Assembly (NCBI RefSeq): GCF_009176645.1
Contig: NZ_AP019007.1
Coordinates: 3,906,001 to 3,970,000, forward strand
From: Enterobacter oligotrophicus
GTDB taxonomy: Bacteria; Pseudomonadota; Gammaproteobacteria; Enterobacterales; Enterobacteriaceae
DNA length: 64,000 nucleotides
Direction: 5' to 3'
Part shown: positions 18,602-29,201 of the stretch, in pieces
How the letters are laid out: each line of letters opens with the position of its first letter
How positions within the stretch are numbered: position 1 is the first letter of the stretch
Translations under genes and position numbers: made by a program
Notes under the pieces: generated by a model
The model's input: only the letters and a program-made list of their open reading frames with translations
Databases searched by the model: none
What the model was told of the DNA's origin: nothing

Positions 18602-20118
18602 ACGCGTTAACACTCACTCCCGGATCGCTGACGCTAAAACAGTTGCGTAACGTCTGGCGTCACCCGGTCACGCTTTCGCTTGATGAAAGCGCTCACGCGG
18701 CGATTAACGACAGCGTCGCCTGCGTTGAGGGCATTGTTGCCGAAGGGCGCACCGCCTATGGCATCAACACCGGTTTTGGCCTGCTGGCGCAGACGCGTAT
18801 TGCCACGCACGATCTGGAAAACCTGCAGCGTTCGCTGGTGCTGTCCCACGCCGCAGGCGTCGGTCAGCCGCTGGATGATGACATTGTCCGCCTGATGATG
18901 GTGCTGAAAATCAACAGCCTGGCGCGGGGTTTCTCCGGCATTCGTCTGAGCGTGATCCAGGCACTAATGGCGCTGGTGAATGCGGAGGTCTATCCGTGGA
19001 TACCTGCGAAAGGCTCCGTCGGCGCGTCAGGCGACTTAGCGCCGCTGGCGCATATGACACTGCTGTTGTTGGGTGAAGGGAAAGCGCGCTGGCAGGGGGA
19101 GTGGCTGCCTGCAAAAGAGGCACTCGCAAAAGCGGGGTTAGCGCCGATTACGCTCGCGGCGAAAGAGGGGCTGGCGCTGCTCAACGGCACGCAGGCCTCT
19201 ACCGCCTTTGCGCTGCGTGGCCTGTTTGAAGCGGAAGATTTATTTGCGTCGGCGGTCGTTTGTGGCGCATTAACCACCGAGGCTGTACTTGGCTCGCGTC
19301 GTCCGTTTGATGGCCGTATCCACGAGGTGCGCGGCCAGCGCGGGCAGATTGACGCGGCGGCGATGTACCGCCATCTGCTGACCGATACCAGTGAAATTGC
19401 CGATTCTCACCATAACTGCGATAAAGTGCAGGACCCGTATTCGCTGCGCTGTCAGCCACAGGTGATGGGGGCCTGCCTGACGCAACTACGCCAGGCGGCA
19501 GAGGTACTGCTGGTGGAAGCCAATGCGGTGTCGGATAACCCACTGGTATTTGCGCAGGAGAATGAGGTGGTTTCCGGTGGCAACTTCCACGCCGAGCCGG
19601 TGGCGATGGCGGCGGATAATATCGCGCTGGCGATTGCTGAAACAGGGGCGTTGTCGGAGCGCCGCATTGCGCTGATGATGGATAAACATATGTCCCAGTT
19701 GCCGCCGTTCCTGGTGCGTAACGGCGGGGTGAACTCCGGCTTTATGATTGCGCAGGTGACGGCAGCCGCGCTGGCAAGCGAGAATAAAGCGCTGTCGCAT
19801 CCGCACAGCGTGGACAGCCTGCCCACCTCCGCGAACCAGGAAGATCACGTCTCGATGGCTCCGGCTGCCGGGCGTCGTTTGTGGGAGATGGCCGCTAACA
19901 CCCGCGGCGTGCTGGCGGTAGAGTGGCTGGCGGCCTGTCAGGGGATTGATCTGCGCGAAGGGCTAAAATCCAGCCCGCTGCTGGAGCAGGCGCGTCAGGA
20001 ACTGCGTGAGCACGTTACGCACTACGATGACGACCGCTTCTTTGCGCCGGATATTGATAAGGCGATGCAGCTTCTGGAAGAGGGAAGGCTTGTAGGGTTG
20101 TTGCCTTCAGTGTTGTGA
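18598..20118 (+). CDS. hutH: Histidine ammonia-lyase
   Basis: First step of histidine degradation: deaminates L-histidine to urocanate. It is 506 residues. The Ala143-Ser144-Gly145 triad that cyclises to the MIO electrophile lies in [12 protein letters not shown], and the catalytic Tyr54 is in [11 protein letters not shown]. It starts at the ATGA shared with the hutU stop, so the two are likely coupled, and it is the last gene of hutUH. A BIME follows. Confidence 0.98.
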   Translation: MNALTLTPGSLTLKQLRNVWRHPVTLSLDESAHAAINDSVACVEGIVAEGRTAYGINTGFGLLAQTRIATHDLENLQRSLVLSHAAGVGQPLDDDIVRLMMVLKINSLARGFSGIRLSVIQALMALVNAEVYPWIPAKGSVGASGDLAPLAHMTLLLLGEGKARWQGEWLPAKEALAKAGLAPITLAAKEGLALLNGTQASTAFALRGLFEAEDLFASAVVCGALTTEAVLGSRRPFDGRIHEVRGQRGQIDAAAMYRHLLTDTSEIADSHHNCDKVQDPYSLRCQPQVMGACLTQLRQAAEVLLVEANAVSDNPLVFAQENEVVSGGNFHAEPVAMAADNIALAIAETGALSERRIALMMDKHMSQLPPFLVRNGGVNSGFMIAQVTAAALASENKALSHPHSVDSLPTSANQEDHVSMAPAAGRRLWEMAANTRGVLAVEWLAACQGIDLREGLKSSPLLEQARQELREHVTHYDDDRFFAPDIDKAMQLLEEGRLVGLLPSVL

Positions 20119-20124
20119 TTTTTT

Positions 20125-20197
20125 GCCCGGTGGCGCTGCGCTTACCGGGCCTACGAGTGCGAAATGTAGGCCGGGTAAGGCGTAGCCGCCACCCGGC
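20125..20197. repeat. BIME between hutH and ybhB
   Basis: Two inverted REP units: GCCCGGTGGCGCTGCGCTTA with CCGGGCCTAC, then TGTAGGCCGGGTAAGGCGTA with GCCGCCACCCGGC. It lies between convergent genes. Confidence 0.92.
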
Positions 20198-20202
20198 TTT
20201 GT

Positions 20203-20679
20203 TTATGAATACATCGCCGTAATCGATGCGCTGCCCAGTGAATGGAAATGAACGTTAAAGCCCACCATCGCACCGCTCGCCCCTTCGTCCACCTCAATCT
20301 TATCCACATCCAGCGCATGCACCGTGAAGATATAGCGGTGAGTCTCTCCTTTTGGCGGTGCCGCGCCGCCGTATCCTGCTTTGCCGAAATCGGTTCGGGT
20401 CTGAATAGCGCCTTCAGGTAACGCAACCAGATCGGAGCCTGAACCCTGTGGCAGGACGCGCGTGTCCGCCGGAAGGTTCGCGACAATCCAGTGCCACCAG
20501 CCGGAGCCGGTGGGAGCGTCCGGGTCGTAACAGGTTACGACGAAACTTTTGGTTCCGGCCGGAACGTCGTCCCACGCCAGATGCGGAGAAATATTATCCC
20601 CCTGATAGCCCATGCCGTTGAAAACGTGGCGTTCCGGGAGTTTTTCGCCGTCGCGCAGATCTTTACTGATGATTTTCAT
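20203..20679 (-). CDS. ybhB: YbhB, PEBP/Raf-kinase-inhibitor-like protein
   Basis: Cytoplasmic protein of 158 residues, the E. coli YbhB length, of the phosphatidylethanolamine-binding protein family. Conserved ligand-pocket motifs are DNISPHLAWDDVPAGTKSFV, VTCYDPDAPTGSGWWHW and the GGAAPPKGETHRYIF segment. No enzymatic role is known; crystal structures of the E. coli protein show only the fold. Same direction as bioA, 48 bases downstream of it. Confidence 0.93.
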   Translation of the reverse strand: MKIISKDLRDGEKLPERHVFNGMGYQGDNISPHLAWDDVPAGTKSFVVTCYDPDAPTGSGWWHWIVANLPADTRVLPQGSGSDLVALPEGAIQTRTDFGKAGYGGAAPPKGETHRYIFTVHALDVDKIEVDEGASGAMVGFNVHFHSLGSASITAMYS

Positions 20680-20727
20680 ACGGTTTACCCTCGTTATTCA
20701 CTTGTTCAGGAAGTGTAACGCATGGGG

Positions 20728-22017
20728 TTAAATCGTGAAATGCGCGGGAATGTTAACGGCTGTTACGAGCGCCTCGGTTAATTTACGCAGTTGCTCCGGC
20801 GTAATGATATACGGCGGCATCAGGTAGATGAGCTTGCCGAAGGGCCGAACCCACACGCCCCGTTCCACGAAGAACCGCTGTAGTGTCGCCATATTCACCG
20901 GATGAGTGGTTTCAATCACGCCGATAGCACCCAGGACGCGCACATCTGCGACGTATTCAGAATCAGCGGCCACGCTTAGCGCTTGTTTAAGCTGCGCTTC
21001 TATTGCCGCCACCTGCATTTGCCACTCGCCGCTCTCCAGAATGGCGAGGCTTTCACTTGCGACGGCGCAGGCCAGCGGGTTGCCCATAAACGTCGGCCCG
21101 TGCATAAAGCAGCCCGCGTCGCCGTCGCTGATGGTGTCGGCGACCTGGCGGGTCGTGAGCGTGGCGGAGAGCGTCATGGTGCCACCGGTCAGCGCTTTGC
21201 CAAGGCACAGAATATCCGGGGTGATACCCGCATGTTCACACGCAAACAGCTTACCGGTGCGGCCAAAGCCGGTGGCGATTTCGTCGGCGATCAGCAGAAT
21301 GCCCTCGCGGTCGCACATCTTACGAATGCGTTTCAGCCACTCCGGATGGTACATGCGCATCCCGCCTGCACCCTGCACAATCGGCTCCAGAATGACGGCG
21401 GCAATTTCGTGGCGGTGCGCCGCCAGCAGGCGCGCAAAACCGACCATATCCATTTCGTTCCACTCACCGTCGAAGCGGCTTTGCGGCGCGGGAGCAAACA
21501 GGTTTTCCGGTAGATAGCCCTTCCACAGGCTGTGCATCGAGTTGTCCGGATCGCACACCGACATCGCCCCGAACGTATCGCCATGATACCCGTTACGGAA
21601 GGTGAGGAACCGCTGGCGGGATTCGCCTTTGGCATGCCAGTACTGCAGCGCCATTTTCATCGCCACTTCAACGGCCACGGAGCCGGAATCGGCAAGGAAC
21701 ACGCACTCCAGCGCGTCTGGCGTCATCGCCACCAGACGACGACACACATCAACGGCAGGCTGATGGGTGATCCCGCCAAACATCACGTGTGACATTTGGT
21801 CAATCTGCGCTTTCATCGCCGCGTTCAGGCGCGGGTGATTGTACCCGTGAATGGCCGCCCACCAGGAGGACATGCCGTCAACCAACGCGTCACCGCTGGC
21901 AAGTTTCAGCTCGCATCCGTGGGCTGAGGCCACCGGGTAGACGGGAAGAGGGTGGGTCATGGAAGTGTATGGGTGCCAGATATGCTGCTTGTCGAAGGCG
22001 AGATCGTCCTGGGTCAT
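20728..22017 (-). CDS. bioA: 7,8-diaminopelargonate synthase (DAPA aminotransferase)
   Basis: Biotin pathway: transfers an amino group from S-adenosylmethionine to 7-keto-8-aminopelargonate. Class III PLP aminotransferase of 429 residues from the ATG at 22017, the E. coli length; upstream codons fall inside the BirA operator. PLP Lys274 lies in CLGKALTGG, and [15 protein letters not shown] is the class III motif. Transcribed divergently from bioB from a shared operator, so it is repressed by biotinoyl-AMP-bound BirA. Confidence 0.97.
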   Translation of the reverse strand: MTQDDLAFDKQHIWHPYTSMTHPLPVYPVASAHGCELKLASGDALVDGMSSWWAAIHGYNHPRLNAAMKAQIDQMSHVMFGGITHQPAVDVCRRLVAMTPDALECVFLADSGSVAVEVAMKMALQYWHAKGESRQRFLTFRNGYHGDTFGAMSVCDPDNSMHSLWKGYLPENLFAPAPQSRFDGEWNEMDMVGFARLLAAHRHEIAAVILEPIVQGAGGMRMYHPEWLKRIRKMCDREGILLIADEIATGFGRTGKLFACEHAGITPDILCLGKALTGGTMTLSATLTTRQVADTISDGDAGCFMHGPTFMGNPLACAVASESLAILESGEWQMQVAAIEAQLKQALSVAADSEYVADVRVLGAIGVIETTHPVNMATLQRFFVERGVWVRPFGKLIYLMPPYIITPEQLRKLTEALVTAVNIPAHFTI

Positions 22018-22024
22018 AAGAGAC

Positions 22025-22058
22025 TTGTAAACCATTTTGAAAAGTTTTAGGTTTACAA
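22025..22058. promoter_or_regulatory. BirA operator between bioA and bioB
   Basis: TTGTAAACC and GGTTTACAA are perfect inverted half-sites separated by 16 bases, the same arms and spacing as in the E. coli bio operator. It covers both divergent promoters. Confidence 0.95.
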
Positions 22059-22103
22059 GTATAAACCGAACCGACAATTAACAAAACCCTTTGGAGAAGC
22101 CCA

Positions 22104-23144
22104 ATGGCTCACCACGCACGCTGGACGATGTCGCAAGTCACTGAATTATTCAATAAACCTTTCCTGGAGCTGATGTTTGAAGCTCAGCAGGTCCACCGTC
22201 AGCACTTTGACCCTCGCCAGGTTCAGGTCAGCACGCTGCTGTCGATCAAAACCGGTGCCTGCCCGGAAGACTGCAAATATTGCCCGCAAAGCGCGCGTTA
22301 TAAAACGGGTCTGGAGTCAGAACGTCTGATGGAGGTGGAGCAGGTGCTCGACTCCGCCCGTAAGGCGAAAAACGCCGGCTCGACTCGCTTCTGCATGGGC
22401 GCGGCGTGGAAAAACCCGCACGATCGCGACATGCCATATCTGGAGCAGATGGTGAAGGGCGTGAAGGAGATGGGCCTCGAAGCCTGTATGACGCTCGGTA
22501 CGCTGAACGAGGAGCAGGCGCAGCGCCTCTCGGCGGCGGGGCTGGACTACTACAACCACAACCTCGACACCTCGCCGGAGTTTTACGGCAACATCATCAC
22601 CACGCGCACCTATCAGGAGCGTCTGGACACCCTGGATAAAGTCCGTGATGCGGGCATTAAAGTCTGCTCTGGCGGTATCGTGGGCTTAGGCGAAACGGTG
22701 AAAGATCGCGCGGGTCTGCTGTTACAGCTGGCGAACCTGCCGACGCCGCCGGAAAGTGTGCCAATCAACATGCTGGTGAAGGTCAAAGGCACGCCGCTGG
22801 CGGATAACGACGATGTGGATGCGTTTGATTTTATTCGCACTATCGCGGTGGCGCGCATCATGATGCCGACCTCTTACGTTCGCCTCTCTGCCGGTCGTGA
22901 GCAGATGAGCGAGCAGACGCAGGCGATGTGCTTTATGGCCGGGGCCAACTCCATCTTCTACGGCTGCAAACTGCTCACCACGCCAAACCCGGAAGAGGAC
23001 AAAGACGTGCAGCTGTTCCGTAAGCTGGGGCTGAACCCACACCAGACCGAGGTGCTGACGGGCGACAACGAGCAACAGCGGCAACTGGAGCAGCAGATTT
23101 TCAACGCCGATACCGAACAGTTCTACAACGCGGCAGCCGTATGA
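22104..23144 (+). CDS. bioB: Biotin synthase
   Basis: Radical SAM enzyme that inserts sulfur into dethiobiotin. It is 346 residues, as in E. coli. The [4Fe-4S] ligands are Cys53, Cys57 and Cys60 (ACPEDCKYC), and the second [2Fe-2S] cluster that supplies sulfur is expected to use the later cysteines in [15 protein letters not shown] and KVCSGG with the Arg in [15 protein letters not shown] site precedes the ATG. It overlaps bioF by 4 bases. Confidence 0.98.
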   Translation: MAHHARWTMSQVTELFNKPFLELMFEAQQVHRQHFDPRQVQVSTLLSIKTGACPEDCKYCPQSARYKTGLESERLMEVEQVLDSARKAKNAGSTRFCMGAAWKNPHDRDMPYLEQMVKGVKEMGLEACMTLGTLNEEQAQRLSAAGLDYYNHNLDTSPEFYGNIITTRTYQERLDTLDKVRDAGIKVCSGGIVGLGETVKDRAGLLLQLANLPTPPESVPINMLVKVKGTPLADNDDVDAFDFIRTIAVARIMMPTSYVRLSAGREQMSEQTQAMCFMAGANSIFYGCKLLTTPNPEEDKDVQLFRKLGLNPHQTEVLTGDNEQQRQLEQQIFNADTEQFYNAAAV

Positions 23145-24298
23145 CCTGGCAGGCACGTATTCAGTCTGCACTTGATGAGCGTCGTGCGGCGGACGCTTTC
23201 CGCGTCCGTAACGTCGTGGAAAACGGCGCGGGTCGCTTTCTTAGCTGCGAGAACCGGCAATTTTGTAATTTCTCCAGTAACGATTATCTCGGCCTCAGCC
23301 AGCACCCGCAGATCGTCCGCGCCTGGCAACAAGGGGCGGAGAAATACGGCGTGGGTAGCGGAGGCTCTGGCCACGTCAGCGGCTATACTCCGGCGCATCA
23401 GGCGCTGGAAGAGGAGCTTGCCGACTGGCTCGGCTATCCGCGTGCGCTGCTGTTTATCTCCGGTTTTGCCGCCAATCAGGCGGTGATCGCCGCACTGATG
23501 GGCAAAGATGACCGCATTGTTGCCGACCGCTTAAGCCATGCCTCGCTGCTGGAGGCGGCAAATTTAAGCCCGGCACAGCTGCGGCGTTTTGCGCATAACG
23601 ATGTGGCTCAGCTTCGCTCGCTGCTGGATAAGCCCTGTCACGGACAGCAACTGGTGGTGACGGAAGGGGTGTTCAGCATGGACGGCGACAGTGCGCCGCT
23701 TCGCGCAGTGCACGAGGCGGCGAAGCAGCAACACGCCTGGTTGCTGGTTGATGATGCCCACGGTATTGGCGTAATGGGCGACGAAGGGCGCGGTAGCGCG
23801 TACCAGCAAAACGTGAAGCCGGAACTGCTGATTGTGACCTTCGGCAAAGGGTTCGGCGTCAGCGGTGCCGCCGTGCTGTGCAGTGATTCCGTTGCTGATT
23901 ATTTGCTGCAGTTCGCCCGGCATCTGATTTACAGCACCAGCATGCCACCCGCGCAGGCCGTGGCGCTGTCAGCTTCAATGGCGGTGATCCGAAGCGCAGA
24001 AGGCCGCGAACGACGGGCGCGCCTGGCGGGATACATTCACCATTTTCGTCAGGGCTTACGCCATCTTCCCTTCCTGAGTACCGATTCGCAGAGTGCGATT
24101 CAGCCCGTGATTGTGGGCGAAAACAGCCGGACGCTGGAGTTGGCGCAGGCGCTTCGCAGACAGGGTATGTGGGTGACTGCCATTCGCCCGCCAACCGTCC
24201 CGTCGGGGACGGCGCGTCTGCGTTTAACGCTCACGGCGGCGCATGAGTTACAGGATATTGATGCACTGCTGGAGGCACTCTATGTCGCCAGTCAATAA
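23141..24298 (+). CDS. bioF: 8-amino-7-oxononanoate synthase (KAPA synthase)
   Basis: PLP enzyme that condenses L-alanine with pimeloyl-ACP/CoA to 7-keto-8-aminopelargonate. It is 385 residues. PLP-binding Lys236 lies in [10 protein letters not shown], and LVDDAHGIG supplies the Asp and His that position the cofactor. Begins at an ATGA overlap with bioB and overlaps bioC by 17 bases. Confidence 0.97.
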   Translation: MTWQARIQSALDERRAADAFRVRNVVENGAGRFLSCENRQFCNFSSNDYLGLSQHPQIVRAWQQGAEKYGVGSGGSGHVSGYTPAHQALEEELADWLGYPRALLFISGFAANQAVIAALMGKDDRIVADRLSHASLLEAANLSPAQLRRFAHNDVAQLRSLLDKPCHGQQLVVTEGVFSMDGDSAPLRAVHEAAKQQHAWLLVDDAHGIGVMGDEGRGSAYQQNVKPELLIVTFGKGFGVSGAAVLCSDSVADYLLQFARHLIYSTSMPPAQAVALSASMAVIRSAEGRERRARLAGYIHHFRQGLRHLPFLSTDSQSAIQPVIVGENSRTLELAQALRRQGMWVTAIRPPTVPSGTARLRLTLTAAHELQDIDALLEALYVASQ

Positions 24299-25037
24299 AC
24301 AGGCCATCGCCGCAGCGTTTGGCCGGGCCGCGCAAAGCTATTCGCAGCACGATGAACTGCAGCGTCAGAGCGCGCAGGGACTGCTTGCCACGCTCGGTGA
24401 GAGCGCTTTTCTGCGGGTGCTGGACGCCGGGTGCGGTCCCGGTGCCAACAGCCGCTACTGGCGTGAGGCCGGCAGCGACGTTACGGCTATCGATCTTTCA
24501 GAGAAAATGGTGGACGAGGCGCGAAAGCGACAGTCGGCAGACCGCTATCTGGTGGCCGATATCGAGGCGATCCCGCTGCCCGATGCGCAGTTTGATCTGG
24601 TCTGGAGCCACCTTGCGGTGCAGTGGTGCAGCAGCCTGCCCCTGGCGTTAAGCGAGCTTTATCGTATGGCAAGGCCAGGCGGAAAAGTAGCGTTTACCAC
24701 GCTGCTGGAAAGCTCTTTACCGGAGCTAAACCAGGCCTGGAAAGCGGTGGATGCACAGCCGCACGCCAACCGATTCTTATCGCAAGAGCAGGTGACCCAG
24801 GCGCTGGAAGGCTGGCGCTATCGCTGTACGGTGCAGACCATCACGCTTCACTTCAGCGATGCCTTCAGCGCCATGCGCTCGCTGAAGGGAATTGGTGCCA
24901 CCCATCTGCATACCGGGCGCGAAAGCACGCCGCTCACCCGCGGGCAATTGCAGCGTCTGGAGCTGGCCTGGCCGCAGCAGCGGGGCGCGTTCCCGCTCTC
25001 TTATCAACTTTTTCATGGGATTATCGATCGTGACTGA
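24282..25037 (+). CDS. bioC: Malonyl-ACP O-methyltransferase
   Basis: SAM-dependent methyltransferase that disguises malonyl-ACP as its methyl ester so that fatty acid synthesis can build the pimelate chain. From the ATG at 24282 it is 251 residues, the E. coli length, with SAM-binding motif I DAGCGPG at residues 48-54, motif [12 protein letters not shown] and the [11 protein letters not shown] motif. GGAGG lies just upstream. The start overlaps the end of bioF by 17 bases and the stop overlaps bioD by 8, so the whole operon is translationally compact. Confidence 0.96.
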   Translation: MSPVNKQAIAAAFGRAAQSYSQHDELQRQSAQGLLATLGESAFLRVLDAGCGPGANSRYWREAGSDVTAIDLSEKMVDEARKRQSADRYLVADIEAIPLPDAQFDLVWSHLAVQWCSSLPLALSELYRMARPGGKVAFTTLLESSLPELNQAWKAVDAQPHANRFLSQEQVTQALEGWRYRCTVQTITLHFSDAFSAMRSLKGIGATHLHTGRESTPLTRGQLQRLELAWPQQRGAFPLSYQLFHGIIDRD

Positions 25038-25731
25038 ACGTTACTTTGTCACCGGAACGGATACAGAAGTAGGCAAAACGGTTGCCAGTTCCGCGCTGCT
25101 GCAGGCGGCGCGTCGGCAGGGGAAAATCACCGCCGGGTATAAACCCGTGGCGTCCGGGAGTGAGATAACCCCTGAAGGGCTACGCAACACTGACGCGCTG
25201 GCGCTGCAACGCAACAGCAGCCTTGAGCTTGCCTATGCCGCGGTCAACCCGTACACCTTCGCAGAACCAACCTCGCCACACATCATCAGCGCAGATGAGG
25301 GGCGTCCGATTGATCTGAATGTGTTATCTGCCGGATTAAGAGCGCTGGAAAATCAGGCTGACTGGGTGCTGGTGGAAGGAGCGGGTGGCTGGTTTACACC
25401 GCTTTCGGACCAGCAGACGTTTGCCGACTGGGTACAGGCCGAGCAGCTTCCGGTTATCCTTGTTGTTGGCGTGAAGCTGGGCTGTATTAACCATGCCATG
25501 TTAACCGCACAGGCCGTTCAGCAGGCGGGATTGCCCCTGGCTGGCTGGATAGCCAATGACGTGGTTGCGCCTGGGAAACGCCACCAGGAGTATCTGGCGA
25601 CGCTCAGACGGGTGCTTCCTGCGCCATGCCTTGGGGAGATCCCGTGGCTCGCTGACGGCCCGGAACAGGCTGAAACCGGAAAATATCTCGACCTCAGCGT
25701 CTTGCGTCCCGCGACATCCAGTGAGCGATAA
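25030..25731 (+). CDS. bioD: Dethiobiotin synthetase
   Basis: ATP- and Mg-dependent carboxylation and ring closure of diaminopelargonate. The best start is the GTG at 25030, giving [17 protein letters not shown], aligned with E. coli BioD; the P-loop GTDTEVGKT is residues 9-17. Later [11 protein letters not shown] and [12 protein letters not shown] are the substrate and Mg loops. It is 233 residues, about 8 more than E. coli BioD1, because the C-terminal RPATSSER tail reads into the region opposite the orphan ABC gene. An in-frame ATG at 25015 is possible but has no better ribosome site. Confidence 0.95.
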   Translation: MTERYFVTGTDTEVGKTVASSALLQAARRQGKITAGYKPVASGSEITPEGLRNTDALALQRNSSLELAYAAVNPYTFAEPTSPHIISADEGRPIDLNVLSAGLRALENQADWVLVEGAGGWFTPLSDQQTFADWVQAEQLPVILVVGVKLGCINHAMLTAQAVQQAGLPLAGWIANDVVAPGKRHQEYLATLRRVLPAPCLGEIPWLADGPEQAETGKYLDLSVLRPATSSER

Positions 25732-26416
25732 GCTCATCGTCCAGCTCGTTAACGTGGCCCTGCGCCACGTTACGCCCGCGATACAGCATGCAGAAGCGGT
25801 CCGCGACCCGGCGGATAAACGACAGCTGCGGCTCTGCTAACAGCACCGTCATCCCCAGTTCCCGATTTAACCGCGCCAGCAGCTGAGCCAGCTTCCGGGC
25901 GATGCTGTGCCCTGCGCCATGCATCGGCTCATCGATGATCAACACGCGAGGACGAGTGACCAGCGCGTTGGCCAGTGCGAGCTGATACTGATCGTCAGGG
26001 GAAAGCGTGTTCGCACGCATTTGGCGCAGGGTATAGAGCTGGGGGAGCAGGTCGTAAACATCGTTTTTCGCACCAGACGCCGCCGTCCCCGTTGCCCGCA
26101 TTGCGATATGCAGATTCTCTTCGATAGTTAACTGAGAAAATATTCGCCTGTCCTGCGGAACATAGCCAATTCCTGGCGCTGGTCGCTGCTCAGACGCCTG
26201 GTTCAGCAAATCGCGCGGCGGGGCACCGGCTTCATGCCAGATGATGGTGCCGCTCTCTACGGGCACATTCCCGGTGATGCAATTTATCAGGGTGGTTTTG
26301 CCCATTCCTGGCAGACCGACGACGCCCGTGCACATGCCTTGTGGCAAATCTAAATCCACATTCCATAGCGTATGTTGGCTTCCGTAAAATTGATTGACTG
26401 CACGCAGACTCAACAT
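25694..26416 (-). CDS. Orphan ABC ATPase of the LivF/UrtE type with degenerate motifs
   Basis: A 240-residue ATP-binding cassette protein with no permease or binding-protein partner nearby. Walker A is GLPGMGKTT, the Q-loop is GYVPQDRRIF and Walker B is VLIIDEPMHGAG with the catalytic Glu kept. The signature is LSPDDQ rather than LSGGQ, and the switch region reads LLAEPQ. It most resembles the ATPases of branched-chain amino acid and urea importers. The ATG at 26416 has AAGGAGAG before it and cuts 17 unrelated codons. Its last 38 bases overlap the end of bioD on the other strand. It may be a decaying remnant or have a new role; function is unknown. Confidence 0.85.
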   Translation of the reverse strand: MLSLRAVNQFYGSQHTLWNVDLDLPQGMCTGVVGLPGMGKTTLINCITGNVPVESGTIIWHEAGAPPRDLLNQASEQRPAPGIGYVPQDRRIFSQLTIEENLHIAMRATGTAASGAKNDVYDLLPQLYTLRQMRANTLSPDDQYQLALANALVTRPRVLIIDEPMHGAGHSIARKLAQLLARLNRELGMTVLLAEPQLSFIRRVADRFCMLYRGRNVAQGHVNELDDELIAHWMSRDARR

Positions 26417-26747
26417 CTTTCTCTCCTTAAAAATGTGTTTGGGTAACGCTCCGGCAGGAATGTGCAAAACGCCTGCCAGAACCTATTAGCAGGTTAAAAA
26501 AACGTCTTTTTTAGGATTAAGCCCTGGAACAAGGGGCGCAAAATTGTTGAATTGCACAGCGTCAGTGCCTGTCATGCAGAGTTGTGGTGCAGCGAGGGAA
26601 GGGCCGAAATGTGAGCAAGATCTCGTCAACGTCTTATGAACTACTTAGCGGTTTATCGTCAAAAAATAGCGATAAAAATTTTTTGTTGCCGCTTCGTGGG
26701 AAAAACCGGGAATTTGCTGAGCGGCGGTCTGTACGGGCTGGAAGCAG

Positions 26748-26770
26748 TTATCCACTATTCCTGTGGATAA
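26748..26770. promoter_or_regulatory. Inverted DnaA boxes
   Basis: TTATCCACT faces TGTGGATAA with a 5-base gap; the second is a perfect DnaA box and the first has one mismatch. It is about 400 bases upstream of uvrB. Confidence 0.7.
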
Positions 26771-27071
26771 CCATGTGCATTAGAGTTAGAAAACATGCGA
26801 TAAGCGAGAGAATACGCGGGTTACGCCCAAATTGATGCGAAACGCGGCTTTATAAAATATCGTTTATATATTAGCAGGTTAGATAAAATCAATGCGCGTA
26901 ATGAAACTGTCACCCGTTGCCATAAAACTTTCATTACACAGCTTGACAAATGTTAAAAAAGAAAAATTTTTGGGGATAACCTGGTTCAGTGGTGTTTTAT
27001 TTCGTCACCGTCTACATTTCGACCGTTATCGCGCTAATCTTCCCTGTGTTACGCTAAATATCCTGACACGC

Positions 27072-27091
27072 TACTGGTTTTTCATCCAGTG
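27072..27091 (+). promoter_or_regulatory. LexA (SOS) box of uvrB
   Basis: TACTGGTTTTTCATCCAGTG carries the CTG-N10-CAG core and most of the LexA consensus. E. coli uvrB is SOS-regulated from a box in the same place. Confidence 0.88.
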
Positions 27092-27166
27092 TTTTTTACT
27101 GGCAATCCTGGCCACAACGAGTAAAATTACTCACCTGCCGCTTAATCCGTCATCAGGTTGTCGTCC

Positions 27167-29182
27167 ATGAGTAAACCGTTCAAATTGAATTCTGCTTTCC
27201 GTCCTTCGGGGGATCAGCCCGAGGCTATCCGTCGGCTGGAAGAGGGGCTGGAAGATGGGCTGGCGCACCAGACGCTATTAGGTGTGACCGGTTCGGGTAA
27301 GACTTTTACCATCGCCAACGTGATTGCCGACCTGCAACGCCCCACGATGGTGCTTGCCCCGAACAAAACGCTGGCGGCGCAGCTCTACGGGGAGATGAAA
27401 GAGTTCTTCCCGGATAACGCGGTGGAGTATTTCGTCTCCTACTATGACTACTATCAGCCAGAAGCCTATGTCCCAAGCTCAGACACGTTTATCGAGAAAG
27501 ATGCCTCGGTGAACGAGCATATTGAGCAGATGCGTCTGTCAGCGACGAAAGCGCTGCTGGAGCGACGTGATGTGGTGGTGGTGGCGTCAGTTTCGGCTAT
27601 TTATGGTCTGGGCGATCCGGATCTCTATCTGAAGATGATGCTGCACCTGACGCAGGGGATGATTATCGATCAGCGTGCGATTTTACGCCGTCTGGCGGAG
27701 CTGCAGTACACCCGCAACGACCAGGCGTTCCAGCGTGGTACGTTCCGCGTGCGCGGTGAGGTGATCGACATCTTCCCGGCGGAATCGGACGATATGGCGC
27801 TGCGCGTGGAGTTGTTCGACGAAGAGGTGGAAAGGCTGTCGCTGTTTGACCCGCTGACAGGACACGTGGAATCGGTGATCCAGCGTTTTACCATCTACCC
27901 GAAAACACACTACGTGACGCCACGCGAGCGCATCGTGCAGGCGATGGAAGAGATCAAAGTGGAGCTGGCCGATCGCCGCAAGGTGCTTCTGGCGAACAAC
28001 AAGCTGCTCGAAGAGCAGCGCTTAAGCCAGCGTACTCAGTTTGATCTGGAGATGATGAACGAGCTGGGCTACTGCTCTGGCATCGAAAACTACTCGCGTT
28101 TCCTCTCGGGGCGTGGACCTGGCGAAGCACCGCCAACCCTGTTTGACTACCTTCCGGCGGATGGCCTGCTGGTGATTGACGAATCCCACGTGACGATCCC
28201 GCAGATCGGCGGGATGTACCGCGGCGACCGCGCGCGTAAAGAGACGCTGGTAGAGTACGGTTTCCGCCTGCCATCGGCACTGGATAACCGTCCGATGAAA
28301 TTTGAAGAGTTTGAGGCGCTCGCGCCGCAAACGATCTACGTTTCGGCCACGCCGGGCAACTACGAGCTGGAGAAATCCGGTGACGACGTGGTGGATCAGG
28401 TGGTGCGTCCGACAGGGCTGCTCGACCCGATTATCGAGGTGCGTCCGGTTGCCACTCAGGTCGACGATCTGCTGTCGGAGATCCGTATCCGTGCCGCCAT
28501 CAATGAGCGCGTGCTGGTCACTACCCTGACCAAGCGTATGGCGGAAGACCTCACTGAATATCTCGAAGAGCACGGCGAGCGCGTGCGCTATCTGCACTCG
28601 GACATCGACACCGTGGAGCGTATGGAGATTATTCGCGACCTGCGTCTGGGTGAGTTTGATGTACTGGTGGGGATCAACCTGCTGCGAGAAGGTCTGGATA
28701 TGCCGGAAGTGTCGCTGGTGGCGATTCTGGACGCCGATAAAGAGGGCTTCCTGCGTTCTGAACGTTCTCTGATCCAAACCATTGGCCGCGCCGCGCGTAA
28801 CGTTAACGGAAAAGCCATTCTGTACGGCGATAAAATTACCCCGTCGATGGCGAAAGCGATTGGCGAAACGGAACGCCGTCGTGAGAAACAGCAGCGCTAC
28901 AACGAAGAACACGGTATTACCCCGCAGGGGCTGAACAAGAAAGTGGTGGATATTCTGGCGCTGGGCCAGAACATAGCGAAGACCAAAGCGAAAGGGCGTG
29001 GCAAGGCGCGTTCAGTGGTGGAAGAAGATACCGTCGCGCTGACGCCGAAAGCGTTGCAGCAGAAAATCCACGAGCTGGAAGGGCAGATGATGCAGCACGC
29101 GCAGAACCTGGAGTTCGAAGAGGCGGCGCAAATCCGCGACCAGCTTCATCAGCTACGCGATCTTTTCATCGCAGCATCGTGA
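27167..29182 (+). CDS. uvrB: UvrABC system protein B
   Basis: Damage-verification helicase of nucleotide excision repair; it is loaded by UvrA and positions UvrC. It is 671 residues from the ATG at 27167 (673 in E. coli); an in-frame TTG three codons upstream is not needed. Walker A GVTGSGKT is at residues 39-46, the DNA-clamping beta-hairpin is [12 protein letters not shown] near 92-103, the Walker B box is DESH, and the C-terminal UVR domain ([11 protein letters not shown]...[14 protein letters not shown]) binds UvrC. Confidence 0.98.
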   Translation: MSKPFKLNSAFRPSGDQPEAIRRLEEGLEDGLAHQTLLGVTGSGKTFTIANVIADLQRPTMVLAPNKTLAAQLYGEMKEFFPDNAVEYFVSYYDYYQPEAYVPSSDTFIEKDASVNEHIEQMRLSATKALLERRDVVVVASVSAIYGLGDPDLYLKMMLHLTQGMIIDQRAILRRLAELQYTRNDQAFQRGTFRVRGEVIDIFPAESDDMALRVELFDEEVERLSLFDPLTGHVESVIQRFTIYPKTHYVTPRERIVQAMEEIKVELADRRKVLLANNKLLEEQRLSQRTQFDLEMMNELGYCSGIENYSRFLSGRGPGEAPPTLFDYLPADGLLVIDESHVTIPQIGGMYRGDRARKETLVEYGFRLPSALDNRPMKFEEFEALAPQTIYVSATPGNYELEKSGDDVVDQVVRPTGLLDPIIEVRPVATQVDDLLSEIRIRAAINERVLVTTLTKRMAEDLTEYLEEHGERVRYLHSDIDTVERMEIIRDLRLGEFDVLVGINLLREGLDMPEVSLVAILDADKEGFLRSERSLIQTIGRAARNVNGKAILYGDKITPSMAKAIGETERRREKQQRYNEEHGITPQGLNKKVVDILALGQNIAKTKAKGRGKARSVVEEDTVALTPKALQQKIHELEGQMMQHAQNLEFEEAAQIRDQLHQLRDLFIAAS

Positions 29183-29201
29183 GTCAAGGCGATGTGTTCT
29201 C

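Larger units (their letters stand above)
26417..27166 (+). promoter_or_regulatory. Long region upstream of uvrB with paired DnaA boxes and a LexA box
   Basis: No convincing gene in these 750 bases. Two short open frames (26584-26835, 26892-27170) resemble nothing, and the second crosses the uvrB promoter. TTATCCACT (26748-26756) and TGTGGATAA (26762-26770) form an inverted pair of DnaA boxes, as known near E. coli uvrB P3. ACTGGTTTTTCATCCAGT (27073-27090) is a CTG-N10-CAG LexA box near the start. Confidence 0.7.

Noticed and set aside
26584..27170. Two short open frames upstream of uvrB.
   Set aside because: Neither has a good ribosome site or a familiar sequence, and the second spans the LexA box and the uvrB start. 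Treated as regulatory DNA.
28022..28912. A 296-codon open frame on the minus strand opposite uvrB.
   Set aside because: uvrB is clearly coding across this stretch. The antisense product is unlike any known protein and rich in His/Gln/Arg, typical of shadow frames.
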